Notes under the pieces: generated by a model
Database searches by the model: none
Seen by the model: only the letters and a program-made list of their open reading frames with translations
Told to the model about the DNA's origin: nothing
Source of the DNA: a virus
Virus record (IMG/VR): IMGVR_UViG_3300035660_001479
Span: 1 to 46,080 of that record
Length of the DNA: 46,080 nt
Reading direction: 5' to 3' (one strand)
Shown: one piece after another, positions 7,662 to 14,984 of the stretch
How positions within the stretch are numbered: position 1 is the first letter of the stretch
Layout: every line of letters begins with the position of its first letter
Translations under genes and position numbers: made by a program

Positions 7662-9728
7662 ATGTCAAAAAGACGAAAAACCAATGGCGCCGGCGAGGCC
7701 CTTGACACGTCGCATCAAGGCCAGGCCGCGCCGGCTCGCCGACAGCAGGAATGCGACGAGATCTTTGCCGAGTACGATAAGCACCCGCCCGGCGATCGCC
7801 CGAAACCCGCGGCCAGGGCGCACCTGGTCATGGTGCCCATTGCCTCCATCGCCGCCGGGGGCAACGTTCGGGCCAAGCCCGATGAACCGTTCCTCGTCGG
7901 GCTCCAGACCTCGATCAGCGAGCTGGGGATGCTCGAGCCGATCATCCTGCGGAAGATGCCCGATGGGCCGTTCCGCGTGGTGGCCGGGTTCCAGCGCCTG
8001 GAGGCGGCTCGCCGGGCGGGCGAGGAGATGATCGAGGCGAAGCTCTATTCCGGTGCGGGGATCGACGACGCCTGGGAGGCTGCGGCGCGCCTGGCCGAAA
8101 ACGTCCAGCGTCGGGATCTCTCCCACATGGAGCTGGCGGGGATCTTCGGGGCGGCGGTCAAGGCCGGCATGGCGCCGGCCCAGATCGCCGCGGCGGCCAA
8201 CGTCAGCGACGACATGGTCCGCCGTCATCTGTCGCTCCTGCGGCTGACGGGGCCGGTGGCGGAGCTGGCTGAATCCGGCAGACTGCCGGTTCAGCACGCC
8301 GAGATCATCGCCCGCGTGGGTGATACGGCGAAACAGATCGAGCTGGCAGAGCATTGCCTGCGGATGGAGTGGTCGCCCGGAAAGAAGAAATGGACCGAGC
8401 AGTCCTGGCGGCCGCTGGGTGTCGCGCACGAGGACCCGGTGGATTATGTCGCGCCCCTGGAGGAACTACGGGCGGACGTGGCGCGGGCGATGCGCGGCCT
8501 GGCCGCATGCGGGTGGCTGAGAATCGAGCGCGAAAGCGCCCGGACCGACGGGATACAGATAGCGTCCGCGGGAAAGCCGCCCTGCGAGGGTTGCCCGGAC
8601 AACACGGCCACCCACGCCGGCGAGCCGGCCCTTTTTGCGGGGATCCACCCGCGAGGGAGCGACAAGCGCGGATTCTGCTCCAACCCCGGCTGCTACGAGG
8701 CGAAGACTGCCGCCTGGGAAAAGTTCCGCCAACGACGTAAGGCCGCGGAGGAGAAGCGGCTCAAAAGCAAGATCGCCCAGGCCCGAAAGGCGGGTGCGGA
8801 GATCTGCCAGGAATGCGGCGCGGCCGCGGAACTGGTCAAGACCCGCGATGGGCGGGAACTGTGCGGGAAATGCCGCGCCAAGGCGGAGCATCCCCATAGC
8901 CGGCGCGGGGAGAGCTGGGAGACGCGGGAAGAGCGGGTGGCGGCGATCAAGAGGAAGTTCCCCTGGGAGCCAGAGCAGCGGTTCGCCCTGGGGACGTACA
9001 AATGGGCCGGGACGGTCAGCGAGGCGATCGGCGGGGCGATCTCCGCCGGGACCATCAACGACGATCCCGACGTCCCCGAGGTGCTCCTGGCCCTGAAGTT
9101 GCGGCCGCTGACGCGGCAGGACTGGTTTGAGCCGCGCGAACTGGCGGGGATGCCCACGCCGATGCAGATAGGCGCTGGCAAGCACTTCAGCGGTGCTGAT
9201 CTCGCGAAGATCTGGAAAAAACTTGGGCGGCTCGATCCGGATGACCGGCCCTCGATCCATTACGACGGTGAGGCCCGCAATGTGCCGCTGCCCCAGGACG
9301 CGCTGGAGGGGATTGCGTTGCTGGAGCGTCTGGCGAGGGCGTGGCAGGTCTGGCCGAGACTGGCCCCCAAGCCGCGGGAGGAGGATTTCCGGCAGCCCGC
9401 GGAGAAGAAGCCCGCGACTCCCATCGGGAATGGGAAGGGCAAACCTGACGCCGCCGGACGCCGCGCGTGTCTGCTGTGCGGATGCACAGAGGACGCCGCC
9501 TGCCCCGGGGGATGCTCCTGGTTCGATCCGCAAAAGACGATCTGCAATCGCTGCGCCGACCTCATCCGCGGCGGCCAACGCCCCGTGGCCGAGCCGCTGA
9601 TCGCCAAGGCGCCCCTGTGGCTCCTCGAGCATATCGTCACCACCGGGAAGCTCCATGGGGACTGGCGCCGGAGCCGGATATCGCAGCGGATCCAGAAGGT
9701 CCTGAAAGCCCCGCCGGAGGCGCACTAA
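7662..9728 (+). CDS. ParB/KorB-like DNA-binding protein with C-terminal zinc fingers
   Basis: 688 residues. A ParB N-terminal domain lies at about 53-130 (VPIASIAAGGNVR, LQTSISELGMLEPIILRK, VVAGFQRLEAARRAG). It is followed by a helix-turn-helix at about 148-195 (MAPAQIAAAANVSDDMVRRH). Later parts carry several zinc clusters: CEGCP.., CQECG..CGKC, and a final CLLCGCTEDAACPGGCSW..CNRC block common in phage and plasmid proteins. Family knowledge suggests site-specific DNA binding, possibly with CTPase activity. No ParA partner is present, so plasmid partition is doubtful; a regulatory or DNA-organising role is as likely. A prophage palindrome lies in its first codons, in frame, so the true start might be further in. 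Confidence 0.75.
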   Translation: MSKRRKTNGAGEALDTSHQGQAAPARRQQECDEIFAEYDKHPPGDRPKPAARAHLVMVPIASIAAGGNVRAKPDEPFLVGLQTSISELGMLEPIILRKMPDGPFRVVAGFQRLEAARRAGEEMIEAKLYSGAGIDDAWEAAARLAENVQRRDLSHMELAGIFGAAVKAGMAPAQIAAAANVSDDMVRRHLSLLRLTGPVAELAESGRLPVQHAEIIARVGDTAKQIELAEHCLRMEWSPGKKKWTEQSWRPLGVAHEDPVDYVAPLEELRADVARAMRGLAACGWLRIERESARTDGIQIASAGKPPCEGCPDNTATHAGEPALFAGIHPRGSDKRGFCSNPGCYEAKTAAWEKFRQRRKAAEEKRLKSKIAQARKAGAEICQECGAAAELVKTRDGRELCGKCRAKAEHPHSRRGESWETREERVAAIKRKFPWEPEQRFALGTYKWAGTVSEAIGGAISAGTINDDPDVPEVLLALKLRPLTRQDWFEPRELAGMPTPMQIGAGKHFSGADLAKIWKKLGRLDPDDRPSIHYDGEARNVPLPQDALEGIALLERLARAWQVWPRLAPKPREEDFRQPAEKKPATPIGNGKGKPDAAGRRACLLCGCTEDAACPGGCSWFDPQKTICNRCADLIRGGQRPVAEPLIAKAPLWLLEHIVTTGKLHGDWRRSRISQRIQKVLKAPPEAH
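7698..7722 (+). repeat. Prophage palindrome, copy 2 (in frame)
   Basis: GCCCTTGA, nine bases, TCAAGGCC (one arm mismatch), then AGGCC. It lies within the ParB-like gene near its start and encodes ALDTSHQGQA without breaking the frame. Confidence 0.75.
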
Positions 9729-10096
9729 TGGACATCATCGTGAGGACCCCCAAGAGCGAGCAGGCCCTTGACACGAGGTGTGAAGGGCGGGCCAAGGGGC
9801 CGGCACGGTTTGCCGATATGAGGTTTGCAATTGTACTGATCTGCGCGGCGCTGATCTTAGCCGGGTGCAATTGTGCGCCGGGACCGGAAGAACCGGCGGG
9901 GACGCTTCTCTCGATCACGGCGAATCCCAACAGTTTCACGGATGCCATCACCTGCACCGTGACAACGACGACCCACGTGTTGATCGTGTCGGGCCGGGTT
10001 TCGGGCAGGATCGGGGCCTGCTGTCGAATCGAAACTAGGTCTGGGTTTCGGTGGCTGCACATCGACGGCACTGAAGGCCGAATACGGATTCTCTGA
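9728..10096 (+). CDS. Small lipoprotein, probable lysogenic-conversion gene
   Basis: The frame opens at 9728 (TAATG overlap with the ParB-like gene, GGAGG upstream) with MDIIVRTPKSE, then a palindrome, then an internal ATG at 9820 starting a classic lipoprotein signal (MRFAIVLICAALILAGC, lipobox LAGC). The mature part is about 70 residues with two Cys near its middle (ACC). The true start is uncertain: 9820 gives a normal lipoprotein but has no clear Shine-Dalgarno; 9728 adds a 30-residue leader. The leader repeats the start of the next gene (MDIIVTTPKSE). Small phage lipoproteins often block superinfection, which is only inference here. Confidence 0.6.
   Translation: MDIIVRTPKSEQALDTRCEGRAKGPARFADMRFAIVLICAALILAGCNCAPGPEEPAGTLLSITANPNSFTDAITCTVTTTTHVLIVSGRVSGRIGACCRIETRSGFRWLHIDGTEGRIRIL
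9764..9788 (+). repeat. Prophage palindrome, copy 3
   Basis: GCCCTTGA, nine bases, TGAAGGGC (one mismatch), then GGGCC. It sits between the duplicated MDIIV start and the lipoprotein signal, and reads ALDTRCEGRA in frame. Confidence 0.75.
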
Positions 10097-10104
10097 GGGA
10101 CGTC

Positions 10105-10566
10105 ATGGACATCATCGTGACAACGCCGAAGTCCGAGCGGGCCAACGCGGCCGCAGAGGCCCGCGACTGCATCGCCGCCGGCAACGGTTCCGGGGCCGAG
10201 TACTTCCGGCGCTTCGCTTCGCAGGCGGCGCCGCGGAAGCTGCGGGTCGGGGAACGCGTCTACTACGTCGAGGACGGCTACGTCCGCGGGTACGCGATCG
10301 TGAGCCGCATCGAGGTCCGTCTGGTCTGGCTGTATTGCGAGACGAGCGGGCGGATCTGGCCGGCGGGGTTTTACGTCTTCATGCCCGCCAGCAGCTGGCG
10401 GTGGATCGCCCCGATCGCCATGCGGGGGTTCCAGGGCTTTCGATACGCCCCGCCGGCCGGGGTGGGCGGAGAGCGCCGGCTGGGCGACGTCCTGGATAAC
10501 GTGGTCCAGGAGATCGGCGGGTGGCTGGACCCGATGCCGGCAACCGCGACGAAGGGCCGGCCATGA
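10105..10566 (+). CDS. Conserved-looking phage protein of unknown function
   Basis: 153 residues, start MDIIVTTPKSE. The central region has KLRVGERVYYVEDGYVRGYA and later a Trp-rich patch (MPASSWRWIAPIAMRGFQGF), which suggests a small beta-barrel, perhaps nucleic-acid or ligand binding. I recall similar frames in other phages but no function. The stop overlaps the next ATG (ATGA), indicating coupled translation. The first eleven residues are nearly duplicated upstream at 9728. Confidence 0.65.
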   Translation: MDIIVTTPKSERANAAAEARDCIAAGNGSGAEYFRRFASQAAPRKLRVGERVYYVEDGYVRGYAIVSRIEVRLVWLYCETSGRIWPAGFYVFMPASSWRWIAPIAMRGFQGFRYAPPAGVGGERRLGDVLDNVVQEIGGWLDPMPATATKGRP

Positions 10567-11150
10567 GCGACGAGATGACGGACCGCGAACGGATCGCACG
10601 CCTGGAGCCCGAGATTGCCGAGAGCTTGCAGGAAATCGGCCGGCTGAGGAGCCGCTGCGGGGGGCTGCCTGGCATGCTGATGCAGGCGGCCGTGAATGAG
10701 ACAGAGACCGGATTCGATGACGAAAACAGGCCCGCCAATGGGCCGGAAAGGATACCAACCATGTCCAGCCAAGCGATCGTAGCGACGGCAAACACCGTCC
10801 CCGACATCCCGCTCTACCCGGAGGATAACAGGGTGTCGGTGAACCTGGATTGCCAGGAGGTCGGCAGCGGCAAGGAGACGCTGCGCCTGTGGTACGAGGA
10901 AGGCGTCCTCTCGCAGAGGAGCGCCGAATCGATGATGCAACTGGCGGCGGCCTCGGCGACCCTGCTCAAGGGGCCTCACCAGTACGCTGGCAAGCTCATC
11001 GTGCACCAGGAGGCCGAGGTCAACGGCGTCCGCTACGAGCAGGGCTGCGCTGTGGGCGTGCTGACCGAGCCCGACGTGCTGAATTTGCACGAGGCCAACG
11101 CCAAGAACGTCCTGGAACGACTGGCCGCGCAGCGCGCGAAGCACCACTGA
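10563..11150 (+). CDS. Phage protein of unknown function, possibly two starts
   Basis: 195 residues if begun at the ATGA junction 10563. The first 66 residues are a helical, charged, coiled-coil-like stretch. A second in-frame ATG at 10761 has a better ribosome site (GGAAAGGA) and begins a compact 129-residue domain (IPLYPEDNRVSVNLDCQEVGS..., then WYEEGVLSQRSAESMMQLAAA). Either one long protein or a shorter one from 10761 could be made. No family recognised. Confidence 0.6.
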   Translation: MSDEMTDRERIARLEPEIAESLQEIGRLRSRCGGLPGMLMQAAVNETETGFDDENRPANGPERIPTMSSQAIVATANTVPDIPLYPEDNRVSVNLDCQEVGSGKETLRLWYEEGVLSQRSAESMMQLAAASATLLKGPHQYAGKLIVHQEAEVNGVRYEQGCAVGVLTEPDVLNLHEANAKNVLERLAAQRAKHH

Positions 11151-11164
11151 GATCGCCAACGCCG

Positions 11165-11434
11165 ATGGACCCGAAACTGGAACGGGCGGTGATCGCGGAG
11201 ATCACTGACGAATTGGGCATCGACCCCGCGGGCGTGAACCGTGCGTCGCGCCTGGCCGAGGATCTGGCCGTCGATTCGCTGGAGGCGGTGGAACTGATGA
11301 TGCGGATCGAGGATGCCTTCGGACTGCGACTGCCCGAGGCCGACGTCGCCTCCCTCCGCACCGTCGGGGACGTGATCGACCTGATCGGTCGGGTCGCTGC
11401 GGGCGACACCGACGGGAGAGGAAGAGCCGGATGA
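11165..11434 (+). CDS. Acyl carrier protein
   Basis: 89 residues with the ACP pattern: a helical N-terminus, DELGIDPAGV, then DLAVDSLEAVELMMRIEDAFG, where Ser38 in DSL is the 4'-phosphopantetheine site, then LPEADVASLRTVGDVIDLI. ACPs shuttle acyl or aminoacyl groups as thioesters in the cytoplasm. Here it is embedded in rightward phage genes, coupled to the next gene by ATGA overlap, with no ketosynthase or other lipid gene nearby. A partner such as a host acyltransferase, or the phage GNAT domain at 18.5-19.6 kb, is only speculation. The family call is strong; the phage role is unknown. Confidence 0.85.
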   Translation: MDPKLERAVIAEITDELGIDPAGVNRASRLAEDLAVDSLEAVELMMRIEDAFGLRLPEADVASLRTVGDVIDLIGRVAAGDTDGRGRAG

Positions 11435-11784
11435 GCGACGCCCGGCAGCACGAACGCCTGGCGAGGTTGCGGACTGACGAACTGGTCTCGGTCCTCAACG
11501 GCTGCATGATCGGCTTGGCCGAATGCCGGGCGGACTGCCAACAGTTCGCCGAAAAGATCGCCGCGGTGGCCGAGGAACTCCTGGGACGCTGCGGGCGGGG
11601 CCGCGCGGCGCCGCCGGCGGCTGAGCCGTTGAGCCAAGACGTCAAGGGCGTGAGGGAGAAAGGACGCTCCCATGATCACAGCACGGTGCATCGCGCCGGC
11701 CTGCGACCGGCCGGCCAGGGTGATGGATTCACTGTGTCTCAAGCACTACGTCGAATCAAGACGGATCTCTCCAAGGGGCAATGA
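11431..11784 (+). CDS. Small phage protein, C-terminus altered by a palindrome
   Basis: Starts in the ATGA overlap with the ACP gene. The first 65 residues look real: helical, with MIGLAECRADCQQFAEKIAAVAEEL. The palindrome at 11625-11649 then removes any natural end. The frame runs on for some 45 codons through the start of the next gene, where the translation is poor. I infer that the gene originally ended near the palindrome. Function unknown. Confidence 0.5.
   Translation: MSDARQHERLARLRTDELVSVLNGCMIGLAECRADCQQFAEKIAAVAEELLGRCGRGRAAPPAAEPLSQDVKGVREKGRSHDHSTVHRAGLRPAGQGDGFTVSQALRRIKTDLSKGQ
11625..11649 (+). repeat. Prophage palindrome, copy 4
   Basis: GCCGTTGA (one mismatch), nine bases, TCAAGGGC, then GTGAG. 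It lies at the likely original 3' end of the preceding small gene, 23 bases before the next start. Confidence 0.75.
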
Positions 11785-12346
11785 ACCGCGCCTTGAAGAC
11801 CTCGACGGGGCGGCTGAGGCGGCGCCGCCCGCGTTGAAATTTCAAGCACCAGCCGCCGAGCCCGCGGGCGGGCCCTTGACAGAACTTGTCAAGGGCGGGA
11901 CGGCCCTAACGGCCGGGACGTCCGCGCTATCAGAGGAGACTCCGATGAGCAGCGAAGCTGAAGCCACCAAAACGCAGTGCGCCGTGCCGGCCTGTCCCCG
12001 CGCGGCCGACACCCGCGGCCTGTGCGGGTGCCATTATTCCCACCGCCGCGACGAGAGCGAGACCGGGCAGCTCGTCCGCAGGCACATCCTGCCCTCCAGG
12101 CGGGGCCGGAAGCGCCAGCCGGACCCCAGAACGGCGATCGATCGAACGGTCGGCCCCAGCGGGGCCCGGCCGGCCTCGGCGGACCAGGCGGCGGTGGGGG
12201 CCATACGCGAGGTTCTGCGGCTGCTGAACATCCGCTGGGTCGATCTGCCGACCGAGATCGGCCATGCCTTCATCGGCAAGGACGGCGTGGCCGTGCTGCG
12301 GGCCGATGGCACCCTGACGGCGGGCCGGCTGAACATCGGGGCCTGA
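11672..12346 (+). CDS. Zinc-motif protein, possibly two genes fused across a palindrome
   Basis: One open frame of 224 residues with two similar cysteine motifs: CIAPACDRPARVMDSLCLKH at about 6-25 and CAVPACPRAADTRGLCGCHY at about 101-120. Both look like small Cys/His zinc knuckles. An in-frame ATG at 11945 has an excellent AGAGGAG site and starts the second motif. A palindrome at 11872 lies between them. Two tandem duplicated genes, now joined in one frame, fit best. The C-terminal part (IREVLRLLNIRWVDLP...) is a separate small domain. GAAAGGA precedes the first ATG. Function unknown; nucleic-acid binding is plausible. Confidence 0.6.
   Translation: MITARCIAPACDRPARVMDSLCLKHYVESRRISPRGNEPRLEDLDGAAEAAPPALKFQAPAAEPAGGPLTELVKGGTALTAGTSALSEETPMSSEAEATKTQCAVPACPRAADTRGLCGCHYSHRRDESETGQLVRRHILPSRRGRKRQPDPRTAIDRTVGPSGARPASADQAAVGAIREVLRLLNIRWVDLPTEIGHAFIGKDGVAVLRADGTLTAGRLNIGA
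11872..11896 (+). repeat. Prophage palindrome, copy 5 (in frame)
   Basis: Perfect arms GCCCTTGA and TCAAGGGC around nine bases, followed by GGGAC. It reads PLTELVKGG in the zinc-motif frame, 49 bases before the internal start at 11945. Confidence 0.85.
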
Positions 12347-12352
12347 CGGGCG

Positions 12353-13255
12353 ATGAGCCACGGCGGGACCCGCGAGTGGAGCGAGACGAGCGTCAACTGC
12401 TGCCTGGGCTGCGCCCACAGCTGCGTCTATTGCTACGCCCGCGAGATCGCGATGCGGTTCGGCGGGCTGAAGCGTGGGATAGACTGGCAGATGGAACGCC
12501 CCATGAACCTGGAAAAGGTCCGGTGCGAGGAACGGTTCGCCCGCCGGTATCGCGGCGTGGTGATGTTTCCCACCGCCCACGACGTCACGCCGGGCAACAG
12601 GGACGCCTGCCTGGAGGCGCTCCGATGCCTCCTGGCGGCGGGAAACCGTGTCCTCCTGGTCACCAAGCCGCGTCTGGAGATCATGCCACGGATCGTGGCG
12701 GCCCACGCCGCGGCCTTGCGGGAGCAGTTGCTATTGGGCGCGGATCCGCCGTATGGGCGCTTCGAGGTCCGCTGCTCCATCACGTGCATCGACGACAGAG
12801 TTCGTCGGCTCTGGGAACCCGGGGCGCCGAGCGTCGAGGAACGGATTGACTGCATGCGGTACCTGCGGGAAAGCAGCGTGCGCACCAGTCTGTCCATCGA
12901 GCCGTGCCTCCAGCCGGAGCGGGTCGAGGACTTGATCGCGGCCGTTGGGCGATACGTCAGCGAGACAATCTGGATCGGGATGTGCCGCAACCTGGGCCGG
13001 CGGATCGCCTGGGCGTTCAAGCCCCGCGGTGGCCTGAGCCTCGAGGAACGGCTTGAGCTGCGGAAGGCCGCCGATTGGCTGGAATCGCAGCAGACCGACG
13101 AGAAGGTCCTTGATCTTTATCGCCGCGTGGCGGCCCATCCCCAGGTGCGGTGGAAGGATTCCATCCGCGAGGTGGTGGAACTGTGCGGGCTGAACGCGGT
13201 CGGCAAGGACGGCCAAGATGACGGGGAGCAGAGCGGCGACGATGACGGGCAGTGA
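12353..13255 (+). CDS. Radical SAM protein
   Basis: 300 residues. The cluster-binding motif C20-AHS-C24-VY-C27 (CxxxCxxC) is preceded by NCCLGC, so the protein should bind a 4Fe-4S cluster and cleave S-adenosylmethionine. Layout resembles the SplB-like/DUF5131-like group found in phages: VMFPTAHDVTP, then LLVTKPRLEIMPRI, RCSITCIDD and SLSIEPCLQP, matching barrel strands of that fold. The substrate is unknown; DNA or nucleotide chemistry is usual for phage members. It starts 7 bases after the previous stop and overlaps the next gene by 38 bases. The acidic low-complexity tail may be unstructured. Confidence 0.8.
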   Translation: MSHGGTREWSETSVNCCLGCAHSCVYCYAREIAMRFGGLKRGIDWQMERPMNLEKVRCEERFARRYRGVVMFPTAHDVTPGNRDACLEALRCLLAAGNRVLLVTKPRLEIMPRIVAAHAAALREQLLLGADPPYGRFEVRCSITCIDDRVRRLWEPGAPSVEERIDCMRYLRESSVRTSLSIEPCLQPERVEDLIAAVGRYVSETIWIGMCRNLGRRIAWAFKPRGGLSLEERLELRKAADWLESQQTDEKVLDLYRRVAAHPQVRWKDSIREVVELCGLNAVGKDGQDDGEQSGDDDGQ

Positions 13256-14711
13256 TGAAACGGTGCTATACATCGCGGAACTCTGGCAGCTCCTCCCGGA
13301 GGACGCCAAGCGGAAAGGGCGGTCTACGCCCCTGGAATGGGGCAAGCTGCGCACTCCCGCCGACGATAACGAGGGCGGAGTCCGCCACCAGATGCGCTGT
13401 CAGGCGGTGAAAGCCATGCGGGAAGGCTTCGGCATCCTCGGGGTTTACTACGATCTGCTGGCGGTGTTCGGGTTTGCCCGGTCGGCGGCCCTGCGGGGGT
13501 GGCTGATCAATCACGACTACCAGGCGGCGACGGTCGCCCAGATCGGCCAGGCGATCGGATGCGCGGATGCGGGTTTCCTGGGGCGGGCGATCAGGGGACT
13601 GGTGAAGATCGGACTCCTGGTGCGGGCGAAGCGCCCGGATTTCCATGACGCGATCGCCAACGATCGGACCATCCGCGCGGGTGCGGCCGAACCGGCGACA
13701 CCGGGCGTCAAAGGCGAGCCGCCGCCCGAGGGCGAGAAGGGCGCCAAGGAGCGGCCTTCTGGGGCCATGCGACGCCGCGGGCACAAGAGCGACAGGCGCC
13801 GAGTTTCCGGCGTGCGGCCGGCCGGCGGCCGGAAACTGGCCGGACGCCGGGTGGACGCGGGCCGGACGCCGGGTGGACGCGGGCCGGACGCGGGCCGGAC
13901 GCCGGCCGGCCCGGGGCCGTCCGACGTCTCAGAGTCTAAGAATCAAAGACAACGAGACTCTCAGACAACGAGACAACGAGACTCTCAGACCGGAGACCCT
14001 CAGACGCCGACAACGGCTGCGGCTACGGCTTCGCCTTCGCCTCAGCCGTTGTCGGCCCACGGCAACGGCGAGACCTCGGGAGACTCTGAGACGGCAACGG
14101 CCCGGCCTGCGCCCGCGCCGTCGCCAGACTCGCAGACGAGTGACCTGCCGACGGGCGAAGCAGGCGACACGTCCAGACCGGCCATGCCAAGGCAGCCAGC
14201 GGAGACAAACCAGGGGGGCGACGCGGAGACAAGCGACGCGGGCGAGCGACAGACGGCCGCCACCACAGGCCCGCCGGCTTCGCCCGACGCTCAGCCGCGG
14301 GCCTCCCCGGCCACCACCCCGCCGTCGGAAGCGGCCGCTGCCGAGGGGCCGAGGCAAGCCGACCCGGCCATAGCCGACGTGGAGCTCGGGGCCGAGCGGC
14401 ACGGCGCGGCCAGCGTGGAGGCATTCGTCAACGAGATGATGGCGGTCTTGTATCCGACACGGGAGGATCTGCTGACGGAAGGTCGAAAGGCCGAGCCGCC
14501 CCAGTCGGTGGAGCGGTTCGAGGCGCGGGAACGGGGGGCGCTGGCGAGCGGGATCGCCAGGGCGATGCGAGGGCTGGGGCAGATCGGCGTCGTGGAGATG
14601 CTGAGCGCCGGGGTCAAGCAGGCGGAGCGGTTGCGGCGGCGAACGACGCGGCGGCCGAGGGGCGCGGTCTGGCTCTACTGGCTAGCCAGGCACAGGGCCA
14701 GGGGACGGTGA
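13218..14711 (+). CDS. Probable phage replication initiator / replisome organiser
   Basis: 497 residues if started at 13218 (AAGGA upstream); ATG 13242 is an alternative. The N-terminal 150 residues contain a winged-helix-like pattern (DYQAATVAQIGQAIG then FLGRAIRGLVKIGLL). It is followed by a long basic linker rich in Arg/Gly and Thr/Gln/Ser (about 160-400), and a helical C-terminus (AFVNEMMAVLYP..., GALASGIARAMRGLGQIG). The plan (DNA-binding head, disordered linker coded by repeats, helical tail) matches phage initiators such as lambda O or DnaD-type organisers. The linker DNA holds iteron-like repeats. It sits just before the terminase genes. Identity is inferred from layout, not strong sequence match. 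Confidence 0.5.
   Translation: MTGSRAATMTGSDETVLYIAELWQLLPEDAKRKGRSTPLEWGKLRTPADDNEGGVRHQMRCQAVKAMREGFGILGVYYDLLAVFGFARSAALRGWLINHDYQAATVAQIGQAIGCADAGFLGRAIRGLVKIGLLVRAKRPDFHDAIANDRTIRAGAAEPATPGVKGEPPPEGEKGAKERPSGAMRRRGHKSDRRRVSGVRPAGGRKLAGRRVDAGRTPGGRGPDAGRTPAGPGPSDVSESKNQRQRDSQTTRQRDSQTGDPQTPTTAAATASPSPQPLSAHGNGETSGDSETATARPAPAPSPDSQTSDLPTGEAGDTSRPAMPRQPAETNQGGDAETSDAGERQTAATTGPPASPDAQPRASPATTPPSEAAAAEGPRQADPAIADVELGAERHGAASVEAFVNEMMAVLYPTREDLLTEGRKAEPPQSVERFEARERGALASGIARAMRGLGQIGVVEMLSAGVKQAERLRRRTTRRPRGAVWLYWLARHRARGR
13691..13715 (+). repeat. Degenerate prophage palindrome
   Basis: Agrees with copy 7 at 31202 in 19 of 25 positions and encodes PATPGVKGE, similar to the PLTPGVKG read from that copy. 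The left arm has decayed. It lies in the linker of the putative initiator. Confidence 0.45.
13840..13915 (+). repeat. GC-rich short tandem repeats in the initiator linker
   Basis: Repeated GCCGGACGC and GGGTGGACGCGG units encode an Arg/Gly/Asp/Pro-rich linker. Such repeats arise by slippage and may be functionless. They lie directly before the iteron-like block. Confidence 0.6.
13927..14056. other. Candidate replication origin: iteron-like repeats and 14-bp inverted repeat
   Basis: Two exact 20-base copies (starting AGACAACGAG, ending ACTCTCAGAC) occupy 13947-13966 and 13971-13990, separated by AACG, with a weaker third copy after them. An imperfect inverted form (GTCTCAGAGTC) lies at 13927. 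A perfect 14-bp inverted repeat follows (GCCGACAACGGCTG at 14006-14019 and its complement at 14043-14056). Repeats inside the linker of the initiator gene are the lambda O pattern. The block is also less GC-rich than its surroundings. Confidence 0.5.
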
Positions 14712-14714
14712 GGC

Positions 14715-14984
14715 ATGGTTAGACGGGCAAGCGGTAGAGCTACACGGGCTGCGGGCGGCCCCTTCCGACGGCGGGGTGGTGATGGGTGGGCTGCGGGTCC
14801 TTCATGCGGATCCGGGGGCGCGCGGGTTTGGGGAGTGGTGGTTCGTGAACGCGAGTGCCCTGGGAAAAAGCAGTCGCGCAGGTGCGCACCGCGGAAAGCG
14901 CATCGGGCGGGGCAGTTGCGTGGGGCCGGTTGTGGGGGTCGGCAAGGCCGGTGCGCGGGGGCGGGAAGGATCGGATCGTGGTGA
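14715..14984 (+). CDS. Doubtful small reading frame before terminase
   Basis: An 89-codon frame starting three bases after the initiator stop. Its product is very rich in Gly, Arg and Cys and shows no recognised family; other frames over the same bases are equally open. It fills the 266-base gap before the small terminase. I list it only because the gap is otherwise empty. Confidence 0.2.
   Translation: MVRRASGRATRAAGGPFRRRGGDGWAAGPSCGSGGARVWGVVVRERECPGKKQSRRCAPRKAHRAGQLRGAGCGGRQGRCAGAGRIGSW

Noticed and set aside
7662-9728. Classical plasmid partition locus
   Set aside because: The ParB-like protein has no ParA neighbour, and an integrase and tRNA attachment site indicate integration. A link with the palindromes is left open as a hypothesis only.
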